From the NCBI RefSeq assembly GCF_002017875.1, contig NZ_MUFV01000001.1:2134501-2198500 (forward strand): a stretch of 64,000 nucleotides of DNA. The letters run 5' to 3'. Every line of letters begins with the position of its first letter. The stretch's first letter is position 1. The notes under the pieces were generated by a model that ran no database searches, was not told the DNA's origin, and was given only the letters and a program-made list of their open reading frames with translations. This DNA is from Deinococcus sp. LM3 (GTDB taxonomy: Bacteria > Deinococcota > Deinococci > Deinococcales > Deinococcaceae). Shown piece after piece: positions 39,669 to 50,551 of the stretch. The position numbers and the translations under genes were made by a program.

Positions 39669-41354
39669 ATGTCAACCCACGATCAGCAGGTCAGTGTCAG
39701 TCAGGAGCAGTCCGCGCATGCCGCCGGGGAAGAGCAGTTCGAGTACGTGGTGATCGGCGCGGGTTCCGGCGGGTGCGCCGTCGCGGCCCGGTTGCAGGAA
39801 GGCGGCGCGCAGGTCCTGCTGCTGGAGGCCGGAGTGCCGGACGAGACGCCCGAGATTCACATTCCGGCGGCCTTCCCGAAACTGTTCAAGTCGCCCCTCG
39901 ACTGGAACTACGAGACCGAGGCCCAGGAGCACCTGAACGGCCGCCGCCTGTACTGGCCGCGCGGCAAGATGCTGGGCGGCAGCAGTTCCATCAACGCGAT
40001 GATCTACATTCGCGGTCACCGCGCCGATTTCGACGCCTGGGCCGCCGCTGGCAACCGGGGCTGGGGGTACGACGACGTGCTGCCGTACTTCCGGCGGGGC
40101 GAGGATTTCGAGGGCGGCCAGAGCGAGTATCACGGCGCGGGCGGCCCGTTGCACGTCGAGAACCGCCGTTACACGCATGAGATCTGCGACGCGATCACCG
40201 CCGGTTTCGAGGAACTGGGGCACCCTGCCAACGACGATTTCAACGGCCCGCAGATGGAAGGCGTGGGCCGCTACCACGTCACGCAGAAGGGCGGGGCGCG
40301 GCACTCGGCGGCCGTGGCGTACCTGCGTCCCGCGCTGGCCCGCAGCGGCCCCGGCACGCTGGAAGCCCGGACGGGCGCGCACGTGACCCGCATCCTGCTG
40401 GACGGCCGGCAGGCGACGGGCGTGGAGTACCTGGACAGCGCGGGCGCGCGGCAGGTCACGGCCAGCCGGGGCGTGATTCTCGCGGCGGGCGCGATCACCA
40501 GCCCGCACCTGCTGATGCTGTCCGGCATCGGAGAGCGGGCGCAACTGGAAGCGGCCGGCATCCCGGTCCTGCAAGACCTGCCCGGCGTCGGCAAGAACCT
40601 GCAGGATCACCTGTTCGTGCCCGTCGTGTACGCCACCGAGACGCCCGGCCTGAAAGACGCCACCAGCGACGCCCAGATGAGCCTGTACATGAGCGAGCAG
40701 CGCGGCATGCTGTGCAGCAACATCGGCGAGACGGGCGGCTTCATGAAAACGGACCCGTCACTGCCCGCCCCGGACCTGCAATTCCATAACGGCGCGGCCC
40801 TGTTCGTGGATCACGGTTTCCGGGAACTGGACGGCCACCACTACACGCTGCTGCCATCCCTGGTCGCGCCCCGCAGCCGGGGGGAGATCCGCGTGACCAG
40901 CGCCGACCCGCAGGCCCGCCCGAGCATCGAACCCAACTACCTCTCGGACCCGCACGACCTGGACGTCCTGGTGCGCGGCGTGGAACTGGCCCGGCAGGTG
41001 GGCGACACGGCCGCCCTGGCCCCCTACCGACTGGACGAGGTCATGCCCGGCGGGAATGTCACGCAGCGCGCCGACCTGGAGGAGTACATCCGGCAGGAAG
41101 CCATGACCATCTACCACCCGGTCGGCACCTGCCGCATGGGCCACGACGACCTGGCGGTCGTGGACGACCAGTTACGCGTCCACGGGATCAGCCGCCTGTG
41201 GGTCGCTGACGCCAGCGTCATGCCCACCATCACGCGCGGCAACACGAACGCCCCCACCCTCATGATCGCCGAGAAGGCCGCCGACTTCATCCTGGCGCAA
41301 CAACCGCTGCCGGTCGGTGGCTCTCAGGTTGCCGCGCACGTCGCCACCGACTGA
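39669..41354 (+). CDS. GMC-family FAD oxidoreductase (choline dehydrogenase-like)
   Basis: A 561-residue flavoenzyme with the FAD loop VIGAGSGGCAVAARL near residue 28. GMC motif 1 is WPRGKMLGGSSSINAMIYIR and motif 2 ITSPHLLMLSGIG. The C-terminal active site is HPVGTCRMGHDDLAVVDDQL (histidine near 484) with RGNTNAPTLMIAEKAADFI. It is close in plan to BetA, but alcohol dehydrogenases of broad specificity share this plan, so choline as substrate is not established. No betB is adjacent. A 26-residue polar N-terminal extension is present. Confidence 0.85.
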   Translation: MSTHDQQVSVSQEQSAHAAGEEQFEYVVIGAGSGGCAVAARLQEGGAQVLLLEAGVPDETPEIHIPAAFPKLFKSPLDWNYETEAQEHLNGRRLYWPRGKMLGGSSSINAMIYIRGHRADFDAWAAAGNRGWGYDDVLPYFRRGEDFEGGQSEYHGAGGPLHVENRRYTHEICDAITAGFEELGHPANDDFNGPQMEGVGRYHVTQKGGARHSAAVAYLRPALARSGPGTLEARTGAHVTRILLDGRQATGVEYLDSAGARQVTASRGVILAAGAITSPHLLMLSGIGERAQLEAAGIPVLQDLPGVGKNLQDHLFVPVVYATETPGLKDATSDAQMSLYMSEQRGMLCSNIGETGGFMKTDPSLPAPDLQFHNGAALFVDHGFRELDGHHYTLLPSLVAPRSRGEIRVTSADPQARPSIEPNYLSDPHDLDVLVRGVELARQVGDTAALAPYRLDEVMPGGNVTQRADLEEYIRQEAMTIYHPVGTCRMGHDDLAVVDDQLRVHGISRLWVADASVMPTITRGNTNAPTLMIAEKAADFILAQQPLPVGGSQVAAHVATD

Positions 41355-41393
41355 ACCGACCCGGAACGCTGCATCAGACCAGTGACAACAAGA

Positions 41394-41422
41394 GTGCGCC
41401 GCCCGGTGATGGGGCGGCGCAC
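41394..41422. terminator. Bidirectional stem-loop between convergent genes
   Basis: GTGCGCCGCCC (41394-41404) pairs perfectly with GGGCGGCGCAC (41412-41422), with a 7-nt loop. It sits between stops at 41354 and 41440. Confidence 0.75.
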
Positions 41423-41439
41423 GTTCCTGACGGTTAGGG

Positions 41440-42657
<1,218 letters not shown>

Positions 42658-42664
42658 GGCGCGC

Positions 42665-42670
42665 ATCTTA
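42665..42670 (-). promoter_or_regulatory. -10 hexamer TAAGAT for the leaderless saccharopine-dehydrogenase-like gene
   Basis: Seven nt separate it from the ATG at 42657. It rules against the in-frame ATG three codons upstream, which overlaps the hexamer. Confidence 0.55.
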
Positions 42671-42699
42671 CCGTGCCGGGTGCGGCCCGCTGGTCAGGG

Positions 42700-42705
42700 T
42701 AGGGT
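42700..42705 (+). promoter_or_regulatory. -10 hexamer TAGGGT for a leaderless GTG start
   Basis: Seven nt separate the hexamer from GTG 42713. Confidence 0.45.
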
Positions 42706-42712
42706 GTGAGGC

Positions 42713-43183
42713 GTGAGCAAGCATCCCGGCCAGAGCAGTCAGAAAGCCCAGTCCCGTCAGAAAGACCAGTCCCGTCCGAAAGTTCAGTCCGGTCAGAAGG
42801 CCCGGCCCGGTGGGAGCGTTCCGTCCGGGCCGGGGGCGGGCGGGGTGCGCGAGGTCACGCCGGAGATGCGGGCGCGCACGGCCCGCACGTTCGGGTTGGT
42901 GGTGCTGGGCTTCGTGGCGGGAATCGCGCTGATGGTGGCGGTCCTGTCGGCGCAGGGGCGGGCGCTGCGGGAGTACGCGGTGCGGGTGCAGTCGGCGGTG
43001 CTGGCGACCGGGCCGTCCGTGAACGTGTCGTACGGGCAGCCGTGCGTGGACGCGCTGCCGGGGGCGCTACCGTCCGGGGTGCTGTCGTGTGACGTGCAGG
43101 TGGAGGGCGGTCAGGTGTCGGTGCTGATGCAGCTGGAGCGCGAGCGGCAGTTCCGGTTGCCGGCGCGGGGGGCGCAGGAGTAA
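42713..43183 (+). CDS. Single-pass membrane protein with an 18-bp N-terminal repeat, function unknown
   Basis: A 156-residue protein. Residues 7-30 are four copies of a hexapeptide (QSSQKA, QSRQKD, QSRPKV, QSGQKA). A Pro/Gly linker, one membrane helix (about residues 62-85) and an external domain with two cysteines follow (QPCVDALPG and VLSCDVQVEG, a possible disulphide). I recognise no family. The basic repetitive tail would face the cytoplasm. Confidence 0.6.
   Translation: MSKHPGQSSQKAQSRQKDQSRPKVQSGQKARPGGSVPSGPGAGGVREVTPEMRARTARTFGLVVLGFVAGIALMVAVLSAQGRALREYAVRVQSAVLATGPSVNVSYGQPCVDALPGALPSGVLSCDVQVEGGQVSVLMQLERERQFRLPARGAQE
42731..42802 (+). repeat. Four 18-bp in-frame tandem repeats
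   Basis: Units start at 42731, 42749, 42767 and 42785, with consensus CAGTCCCGTCAGAAAGNC. The 18-bp length keeps the reading frame, so unit number can vary without breaking the gene. Confidence 0.85.
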
Positions 43184-43341
43184 GCGGCGAGGGCCGTCAC
43201 CGGGCAGGTACTGCTGGCGGATGAGTGGCCTCTTGACCTGGGGCTTACTCTTCCCTCACGCTATTGAGAAGCCTTCCTATTAAGGTAGGGGGGTTCCGTT
43301 CCCGTCACTCCGCCCCGTTCGGCCCTAACCAGGAGAACCGC

Positions 43342-44961
43342 ATGTCAGAGAAGAAAGCTACCGCCTACGCCCCCACCGAATCCGCCGACATGACCACCAC
43401 GGCCCCCCAGGCCCCCCAGGGACGCCTGACCAACCACTCCGGCAACCTCGCGCCCAGCAACACCAACAGCCTGACCGCCGGCGAGCGCGGCCCCGTCCTG
43501 CTGCAGGACTGGCACCTGCTCGAGCGCATGGCGCACTTCAACCGTGAACGCGTCCCCGAGCGCGTCGTGCACGCCAAGGGCAGCGGCGCCTTCGGAACCT
43601 TCCGCGTCACGCGCGCCATCCCGGAACTGACCGTCGCCAAGATCTTCCAGAAGGAAGGCAACGAGTGCCGCATGCTGGCCCGCTTCAGCACCGTCGCCGG
43701 CGAGAAGGGCTTCGCCGACACCGTCCGCGACCCGCGCGGCTTCGCCCTGAAGTTCTACACCGAGGACGGCAACTGGGATCTGGTGGGCAACAACACCCCG
43801 ATCTTCTTCGTGCGTGACCCCATCAAGTTCCAGGACTTCATCCACAGCCAGAAGCGCCACCCGGTCACGGGCCGCCGCAGCGCCGCCATGCAGTTCGACT
43901 TCTGGGGCCTGCGCCCCGAGAGCCTGCATCAGGTCATGTACCTGTTCGGCGACCGTGGCCTGCCCCGCTCCTACCGCTTCATGAACGGCTACTCCAGCCA
44001 CACCTACAGCCTCTGGAACGAGCAGGGCGAACGCTTCTACGTCAAGTGGCACTTCCACAGCCAGCAGGGCGTGCAGAACCTGACCGAGGAGGTCGCCGCG
44101 AAGATCGCCGCCGCGAACCCCGACTACCACTTCCAGGACCTGTTCGACGCCATCGAGCGCGGCGAGAACCCCAAATGGACCGTCAGCATCCAGGTCATGC
44201 CCGAGAAGGACGCCGAGACGTACCACATCAATCCCTTCGACCTCACCAAGGTCTGGCCGCACGCCGACTACCCCCTGATGCAGGTCGGTGAGTTCGAACT
44301 GAACGAGAACCCCCAGAACTACTTCGCCGAGATCGAGCAGGCCGCCTTCGAGCCCAGCAACCTGCCGCGCGGCTTCGGCGCCAGCCCCGACAAGATGCTC
44401 CAGGCGCGCCTGATGAGCTACGCCGACGCCCACCGCTACCGCATCGGCATCAACTACGCCGCGCTGCCCGTCAACCAGGCCGCCTGCCCGGTCATGACCT
44501 ACCACCGCGACGGCCAGACCCGTTTCGACGGCAACTTCGGCGGCACGCCCGTGTACGAACCCAACTCGTACGGCGGCCCCGCCGTGGCCGAGGGCACCCC
44601 GCAGGAACCCCCCATGCCGCTGGGCGCCCTCGCCGACCGCTTCGGCTGGCCCGAGGACGACGCCGACCTGTACGGCCAGCCGCGCGAACTGTACCGCGTG
44701 ATGCAGCCCGACGAACGTCAGCGCCTCGCCATGAACTTCGCCGGCGCGCTGGCCGACGTGCCCGCCTTCATCGCCGACCGCTTCATCGGGCACCTGGAAC
44801 AGGTTTCCGGCGAACTGGCCGGGAACGTCCGCAGCGGCATCGCGCAGAAGAAGGCTGAGGGTCACCCGGAACTCACGGACCTGCTCACCGAGACGCACAC
44901 CCACGCGGCCGGCGGCGACCAGAAGCCCAGCCAGAGCGTCGCGGTCGGTGCGGACGACTGA
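43342..44961 (+). CDS. katA: Catalase (monofunctional haem, KatE1/KatA type)
   Basis: Decomposes hydrogen peroxide. The 539-residue protein has the catalytic histidine in RVVHAKGSGAFGTF (H76), the asparagine in VGNNTPIFFVRD (about 150) and the proximal haem tyrosine in RLMSYADAHRYRIG (about 359). The length suits a clade 3-like catalase, similar to D. radiodurans KatE1. A Thr/Pro-rich N-terminal extension is present. AGGAGA about 6 nt upstream fixes ATG 43342; the open frame extends 26 codons further without a suitable site. The catalase ends in a good terminator before the cox operon. Confidence 0.95.
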   Translation: MSEKKATAYAPTESADMTTTAPQAPQGRLTNHSGNLAPSNTNSLTAGERGPVLLQDWHLLERMAHFNRERVPERVVHAKGSGAFGTFRVTRAIPELTVAKIFQKEGNECRMLARFSTVAGEKGFADTVRDPRGFALKFYTEDGNWDLVGNNTPIFFVRDPIKFQDFIHSQKRHPVTGRRSAAMQFDFWGLRPESLHQVMYLFGDRGLPRSYRFMNGYSSHTYSLWNEQGERFYVKWHFHSQQGVQNLTEEVAAKIAAANPDYHFQDLFDAIERGENPKWTVSIQVMPEKDAETYHINPFDLTKVWPHADYPLMQVGEFELNENPQNYFAEIEQAAFEPSNLPRGFGASPDKMLQARLMSYADAHRYRIGINYAALPVNQAACPVMTYHRDGQTRFDGNFGGTPVYEPNSYGGPAVAEGTPQEPPMPLGALADRFGWPEDDADLYGQPRELYRVMQPDERQRLAMNFAGALADVPAFIADRFIGHLEQVSGELAGNVRSGIAQKKAEGHPELTDLLTETHTHAAGGDQKPSQSVAVGADD

Positions 44962-45051
44962 ACTCCAGCGTGAGGTGAACGGCCCGGTGGCCTGACCTTC
45001 ACGAGCGACTGACGTTCCTGCCCAGACACCATGAACGCGTGATTCACGCGG

Positions 45052-45090
45052 CCCGTCCACTCCCCACGCGGGGTGGGCGGGTTTTTCTTT
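45052..45090 (+). terminator. Terminator of the catalase gene
   Basis: An interrupted stem built from CCCGTCCAC-TCCCC and GGGG-TGGGCGGG around ACGC, followed by TTTTTCTTT. Confidence 0.8.
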
Positions 45091-45269
45091 CTCCAGGCGC
45101 CGCCCCGTCCCTGGTCCTGTGGTCATTCTTGCTATGCGGATCTTCAGAAAGGCTTCATACTGTGGTGAATCAGGTTCAATTCATCCCGTATCCGCTCACC
45201 TGAACGGCGTTCAGGACCACCCACCAGGGAAGTTTCACGTGCCGGGCCACGCCCGGCGAGGGGGAGAAC
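45091..45269 (+). promoter_or_regulatory. Leader/promoter region of the cox operon
   Basis: A CATACT hexamer (45156-45161) in a locally AT-richer stretch is the best -10 candidate, giving a leader of about 100 nt. A TTGCTA at 45129 is too distant to be a standard -35. GGGGGAGAAC precedes the coxM GTG. No operator is recognised. Confidence 0.4.
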
Positions 45270-46147
45270 GTGTTTCCAGCTGCATTCGATTACATCCGCG
45301 CCCATTCCGCAGAGGAGGCCCTGGCCGCGCTCGCGCAGCACGGCGCCGAGGCCCGCATCCTGGCCGGCGGCCAGAGCCTGATCCCCGCCATGCGCCTGCG
45401 ACTGGCCCGCCCGGCCGTGCTGGTCGACCTGGGCGGCGTGAAGGACCTGGGCTACCTGCGCGAGGAAGGCGGCGAACTGCGCGTCGGCGCCATGACCCGC
45501 GACGTGACCCTGGAACGCGACGCGAACGTCCGCGCCCGCTACAGCCTCCTGACCGACACCGGCGCCGTCGTGGCCGACCCGGTCGTGCGCTGCCTGGGCA
45601 CGGTTGTCGGCAGCCTGTGCCACAGCGACCCCAGCGGCGACTGGGGCGCGGCGGCCCTCGCCTCGCGCGCCGTGATGGTCGCCCGCAGCGCCAGCGGCGA
45701 ACGCCTGATCCCCATCGACGAGTTCCTGGTGGACTCCTTCCAGACGTCGCTGGAAGAGGGTGAACTGGCCGTCGAGGTGCGCTTTCCCACCCCGGACGGC
45801 CGCACGCACGGCTCGTACCAGAAGATCGAACGCAAGGTCGGGGATTACGCCACCGCTGCCGCCGCCGTGCAGATCACGCTGGGCGACGACGGCCGCGTCA
45901 CGCACGCCGGGGTCGCCCTGACCGCCGCCGGCCCCCGCCCGGTCCGGGTGGACAGCGCCGAGAAACTGCTGCTGGGTCAGCTGCTGACCGAGGACGTCAT
46001 CCGCGCCGCCAGCGAGGAAGCCCGCGCCGTCAGTGACCCCTTTGCGGACACGCGCGGCAGCGTGGAGTACAAGAAAGACATGGCCCGCGTGCTCGTCGCG
46101 CGCGGCCTTCGCGCCAGCGCCGCCCGCCTGGGCACGGGAGTGACCGC

Positions 46148-46151
<4 letters not shown>
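45270..46151 (+). CDS. coxM: Aerobic CO dehydrogenase, FAD-binding medium subunit
   Basis: The flavin subunit passes electrons from the Fe-S subunit to quinone or another acceptor. The 293 residues contain both FAD-binding motifs: AGGQSLIPAMRLRLARP (family AGGxSLlP) and VVGSLCHSDPSGDWGAAALA (family TxGGxxxxxDPxxD, the first glycines partly changed). The start is GTG 45270 with a strong Shine-Dalgarno sequence. The last four bases overlap coxS (ATGA). The order M-S-L is that of form I CO dehydrogenase operons. Confidence 0.9.
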
Positions 46152-46707
<556 letters not shown>

Positions 46708-46711
<4 letters not shown>

Positions 46712-49086
46712 GCATCGAAACCGACGCCGCGAACAACGCCGGCCCGCAGACCCTGACCATGGGCAAGAGCATGAAACGCAAGGAAGACCCCCGCTTCCTG
46801 ACCGGGAACGGCAACTACGTGGACGACATGCGCCTGCCCGGCATGCTGTACATGGCCATCGTGCACAGCCCCTACCCGCACGCGAACATCAAGGGGATCG
46901 ACAAGACGGCCGCGCTGGCCGTACCCGGCGTGAAGGCCGTCATCACCGGCGAGGACCTCGTGGCCGCGTCGCTGGCGTGGCTGCCCACCTTCCACGGCTT
47001 CGACAAGCAGATGGTCCTGGCCGTCGGCAAGGTCCTGTTCCAGCATCAGGAAGTCGCGGCCGTGTTCGCCGAGACCCGCGAGGCCGCCCGCGACGCCGCC
47101 GAACTGGTGGACGTGGACTACGAACCCCTCGACCCGGTCATCAGTCCCTTCGACTCCATGAAAGACGAGATCATCCTGCGCGACGACCGCGAGGACAAGA
47201 CCAACCACATCTACCACTGGGACAGCGGCGACAAGGACGGCACCCAGACCGCGCTGGACGACTCCGAGGTCGTGGTCACCGAGCGCATCTACGCGCCCCG
47301 CTGCCACCCCGCCCCACTGGAACCCTGCGGCTGCGTCGCGCAGTTCGACGCCATGGGCCGCCTGCACTTCTGGGTGACCAGTCAGGCGCCGCACGTGTAC
47401 CGCACCGCCATCTCGCTCGTGACCGGCATTCCCGAGGACAAGATCCGCGTGATCTCCCCGGACATCGGCGGCGGCTTCGGCAACAAGGTCCCGGTGTACC
47501 CCGGCTACGTGTGCGCCATCGTGGGCGCCCTGATCCTCAAGACGCCCGTCAAGTGGATCGAGACCCGCACCGAGAACCTCACCACCACCGGCTTCGCCCG
47601 CGACTACCACATGGACGTCACCATCGGCGCGAAGAAGGACGGCACCGTCACCGCCCTGAAGGTCAAGACGGTCGCCGACCACGGCGCGTTCGACGCCGCC
47701 GCCGACCCCAGCAAGTACCCGGCCGGGATGTTCGGCGTCGTGACCGGCAGTTACCAGTTCCCGGTCGCGTTCGCGGAACTCGACGCGTACTTCACGAACA
47801 AGGCGCCGGGTGGCGTGGCGTACCGCTGCTCGTTCCGCGTGACCGAAGCCAGTTACGCTATCGAACGCGGCATGGACATCCTGGCGCAGAAACTCACCAT
47901 GGACCCCGCCGAACTACGCCGCAAGAACTTCGTGCGCAAGGACCAGTTCCCCTACGACAGCGCCCTGGGCTTCACGTACGACAGCGGCGACTACGAAGGC
48001 ACCATGGACAAAGCCCTGAACCAGATCGGGTACGCCGACCTCAGGCGCGAGCAGGCCGAGAAACGCGCCCGTGGCGAGTACATGGGCATCGGCATCAGCA
48101 CCTTCACCGAGGTCGTCGGCGCCGGACCCAGCAAGCACTTCGACATCCTGGGCATCAAGATGTTCGACTCCGCCGAGATCCGCATTCACCCCACCGGGAC
48201 CGGCATCATCCGCACCGGCACGAAAAGCCAGGGCCAGGGCCACGAAACCACCTGGGCGCAGATCGTCGCCGAGGAACTCGGCCTGGACCCCCAGAACCTG
48301 CTCGTCGAGGAGGGCGACACCGACACCGCCCCCTACGGCCTGGGCACCTACGCCAGCCGCAGCACCCCGGTCGCCGGAGCCGCGCTGGCCCTCGCCGCCC
48401 GCCGCGTGCGCGAGAAGGCCCGCAAGGTCGCCGCGCACCTGCTGGAAGCCGCCGCCGAGGACATCGAATGGGTCGAGCATCGATTCCAGGTGATGGGCGC
48501 CCCCAGCCGCAGCGTCACCATGAAAGAAGTCGCCTTCGCCGCGTACACCAACCCCGGCGAGGGCAACGAACCCGGCCTGGAAGCCAGCCTGTACTACGAC
48601 CCGCCCAACATGACCTTCCCGCACGGCGCGTACATCGCCGTCGTGGACGTCGACGCCGAGACCGGCGAGGTCAAGGTCCGCCGCTTCCTCGCCATCGACG
48701 ACTGCGGCACCGTCATCAACCCCATGATCGTCGAGGGACAGGTGCACGGCGGCCTCACCGAGGGCTTCGCCATCGCCTTCATGCAGGAAATCCCCTACGA
48801 CGAACAGGGCAACAACATGGCCCCGAACTTCATGGAGTACCTGATCCCCACCAGCGTCGAGGCGCCCGTCTGGGAGACCGGCAGCACCGTCACGCCCAGC
48901 CCCCACCACCCCATCGGCGCCAAGGGCGTCGGCGAGAGCCCCAACGTCGGCAGTCCCGCCGCGTTCGTGAACGCCGTCATGGACGCCCTGTCGCCCCTGG
49001 GCGTCACGCACATCGACATGCCCCTGACCCGCGAGAAAGTCTGGAAGGCCATCCGCAACGCGCAGGCCGCCGCCGCGAGTGACTGA
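46708..49086 (+). CDS. coxL: Aerobic CO dehydrogenase, molybdenum-copper large subunit, form I
   Basis: The catalytic subunit oxidises CO to CO2 at a Mo-S-Cu centre. The 792-residue protein contains AYRCSFR at about residues 371-377, the signature of form I (true) CO dehydrogenases, whose cysteine (about 374) binds copper. Form II homologues have AYRGAGR instead. Other family features are PDIGGGFGNKVPVYPGY, the MCD-cofactor region TGTKSQGQGHETTWAQI and the C-terminal HHPIGAKGVGESPNVGSPAA with the conserved glutamate. The GTG start overlaps coxS. The accessory genes coxD and coxE are not in the window. Confidence 0.94.
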
Positions 49087-49115
49087 CCCCCTGACCCCTC
49101 CGACCCTGCGGGCCA

Positions 49116-49191
49116 CCTCCCCTTAGAGGGGAGGCTGAAACTGAAGTGGCTCCCCTCTAAGGGGAGCTGTCACCGCAGGTGACTGAGGGGT
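49116..49191. repeat. Compound hairpin repeat downstream of coxL
   Basis: A CCTCCCCT/AGGGGAGG hairpin (49116-49134) is followed by CTCCCCTCTAAGGGGAG and a TGTCACCGCAGGTGACTGA stem (49149-49191). A shorter copy of the second part occurs at 55465-55509. It probably terminates the cox transcript; the CTGAGGGGT end recurs in both copies. Confidence 0.7.
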
Positions 49192-49261
49192 TGCAGGTGA
49201 CCCAGGAGTTGCCCCCGACATCGACCTTCTCCCCCCGCCCCTCACCGGGCGGGTGTATCCA

Positions 49262-49276
49262 TTGGAGACCGCATGA
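49262..49276 (+). promoter_or_regulatory. Stranded ancestral start region of the XdhC-YHS gene
   Basis: TTGGAGACCGCATGA contains a Shine-Dalgarno sequence and ATGA that match what the XdhC-YHS start would have been before element copy 4 inserted into TGA. The ATG at 49273 now opens a frame that stops 8 nt into the downstream gene and is out of frame with it. Confidence 0.6.
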
Positions 49277-49409
49277 CGAGGATTCCGTCTGTTTCGTCAC
49301 CAACCCGGAAGGGCGCCGGGTTGCCAACTCCACGCCCGGAACCCTCTTTGCTCCCACTCGCTTCGCTCGGATTGAACGGGCTTTGCAGCCCATTCAATCG
49401 GAGGCCGTA
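49277..49409 (-). mobile_element. 133-bp MITE-like element, copy 4 (inverted, diverged)
   Basis: Inverted relative to the other copies, with more substitutions (the left end begins CGAGGATTCCG instead of TACGGATTCCG). Flanked by TGA 49274-49276 and TGA 49410-49412. Its last base (A 49409) plus TG of the right duplication form the start codon of the downstream gene. The end changed from CGGAGTCC to CGGAGGCC, which creates a GGAGG. Confidence 0.82.
49400..49404 (+). promoter_or_regulatory. Element-supplied Shine-Dalgarno sequence GGAGG
   Basis: Lies 4 nt before ATG 49409. The other three copies have GGAGT at this position (on the matching strand), so a single T-to-G difference makes the full site. 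Confidence 0.6.
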
Positions 49410-50542
49410 TGACCCCTGATCCCCAGCGTCCCACCGGGGACACCGAATTCATTCCGGACCTGCCCGAGCGGCTGGCGGGGCTGGCGCGCGAGGGCGCGTC
49501 GGCGGTCGTGGCGACCGTGGTATCGCGCCGCGCGCCCGTGTCGGCGCAGGTGGGTGACAAGGCCCTGATTCACGCGGACGGCCGCATGGAGGGCTTCGTG
49601 GGCGGCGCGTGCTCGCGCGAGATCGTGCGGCGGCAGGCACTGCTGGCGTTGCAGGGTGGGCAGGCGCGGCTGGTGCGGATCGTGCCGGGCGCCGCGCCGG
49701 ACGCCGAGCACGCCTTCGCCGAGCGGGTCACGGTGCCCATGAACTGCGCGTCGGAAGGGGAGAGCGAGGTGTTCCTGGAACCGCTGCTGCCGCCGCGCCT
49801 GCTGATCGTGGTGGGGCGCACGCCGGTCGCGCGGGCCATCGCCGCGCACGCCCGCCTGATGGGTGACCGCGTGTGGCGCGTGCTGGACGACGACGAGGTG
49901 CCGGGCGAGCCGGACGCCGTGCCGCTGGGCGCCCTGACCGCCCGCCTGTCGGCCCTGCCTGCCGCGCAGCGCGCGCGGGTGCGCAGCGTGGTGGCGTCGC
50001 AGGGACACTACGACGAGACGGCCATCGAGGCGTTGCTGCGCGCCCAGCCGAACCCGGTGGGCCTTCTGGCCAGCCCGAAACGCGCCGCGAACGTCCGCGA
50101 GACGCTGGCCATGCTGAGCGGCTTCGGGGAGGCGGACCTGGGCCGCATCCGCGCGCCCGTGGGCCTGAACGTGGGTGCCCGCACCCCGCACGAGGTGGCG
50201 CTGAGCGTCCTGGCAGAACTGGTGCAGCTGGACCGGCAGGCCTTTGTGCCGTCCACCGCTGTTCCGGAGCAGGCACCGGCCGCGCCCGTTCCGACTCCCG
50301 GCGAACCGTCACCCGTGCCGTCCGCGCTGCTGGCCCAGGTGATGGACCTGCCTGCCCTGACCGTCCTGAATGCCGAACCGGCCCCTGCTGACGGAAGCAG
50401 CGCCGTGGACCCGGTCTGCGGCATGACCGTCAGCCTCCCGGCCCGGCACACCGCCGAACTGGACGGGCAGACGTACGCCTTCTGCTGCCCGCACTGCAAG
50501 GCCCGCTTCCTGAAGGACCCGGCGCGCTACCTGACCGGCTGA
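49409..50542 (+). CDS. XdhC/CoxF-type maturation protein fused to a YHS metal-binding domain
   Basis: A 377-residue protein. Residues about 10-95 form an XdhC/CoxI N-terminal domain (AVVATVVSRRAPVSAQVGDK and MEGFVGGACSREIV). Residues about 128-275 form the XdhC Rossmann domain (PRLLIVVGRTPVARAIAAHA and PNPVGLLASPKRAANVRETL). After a proline-rich linker, residues about 330-374 are a YHS domain: VDPVCGMTVSLPARHT, then YAFCCPHCKARFLKDPARY. XdhC proteins bind and load sulphurated molybdenum cofactor; YHS domains bind metals such as copper. It follows coxMSL, so maturation of the Mo-Cu centre is the likely job. Confidence 0.82.
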   Translation: MTPDPQRPTGDTEFIPDLPERLAGLAREGASAVVATVVSRRAPVSAQVGDKALIHADGRMEGFVGGACSREIVRRQALLALQGGQARLVRIVPGAAPDAEHAFAERVTVPMNCASEGESEVFLEPLLPPRLLIVVGRTPVARAIAAHARLMGDRVWRVLDDDEVPGEPDAVPLGALTARLSALPAAQRARVRSVVASQGHYDETAIEALLRAQPNPVGLLASPKRAANVRETLAMLSGFGEADLGRIRAPVGLNVGARTPHEVALSVLAELVQLDRQAFVPSTAVPEQAPAAPVPTPGEPSPVPSALLAQVMDLPALTVLNAEPAPADGSSAVDPVCGMTVSLPARHTAELDGQTYAFCCPHCKARFLKDPARYLTG

Positions 50543-50551
50543 GCGCGGCGT

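Noticed and set aside
43184..43341. A sigma-70 promoter for katA from TTGACC (43233) or TTGAGA (43264)
   Set aside because: No acceptable -10 at 16-18 bp from either; the promoter could not be assigned.
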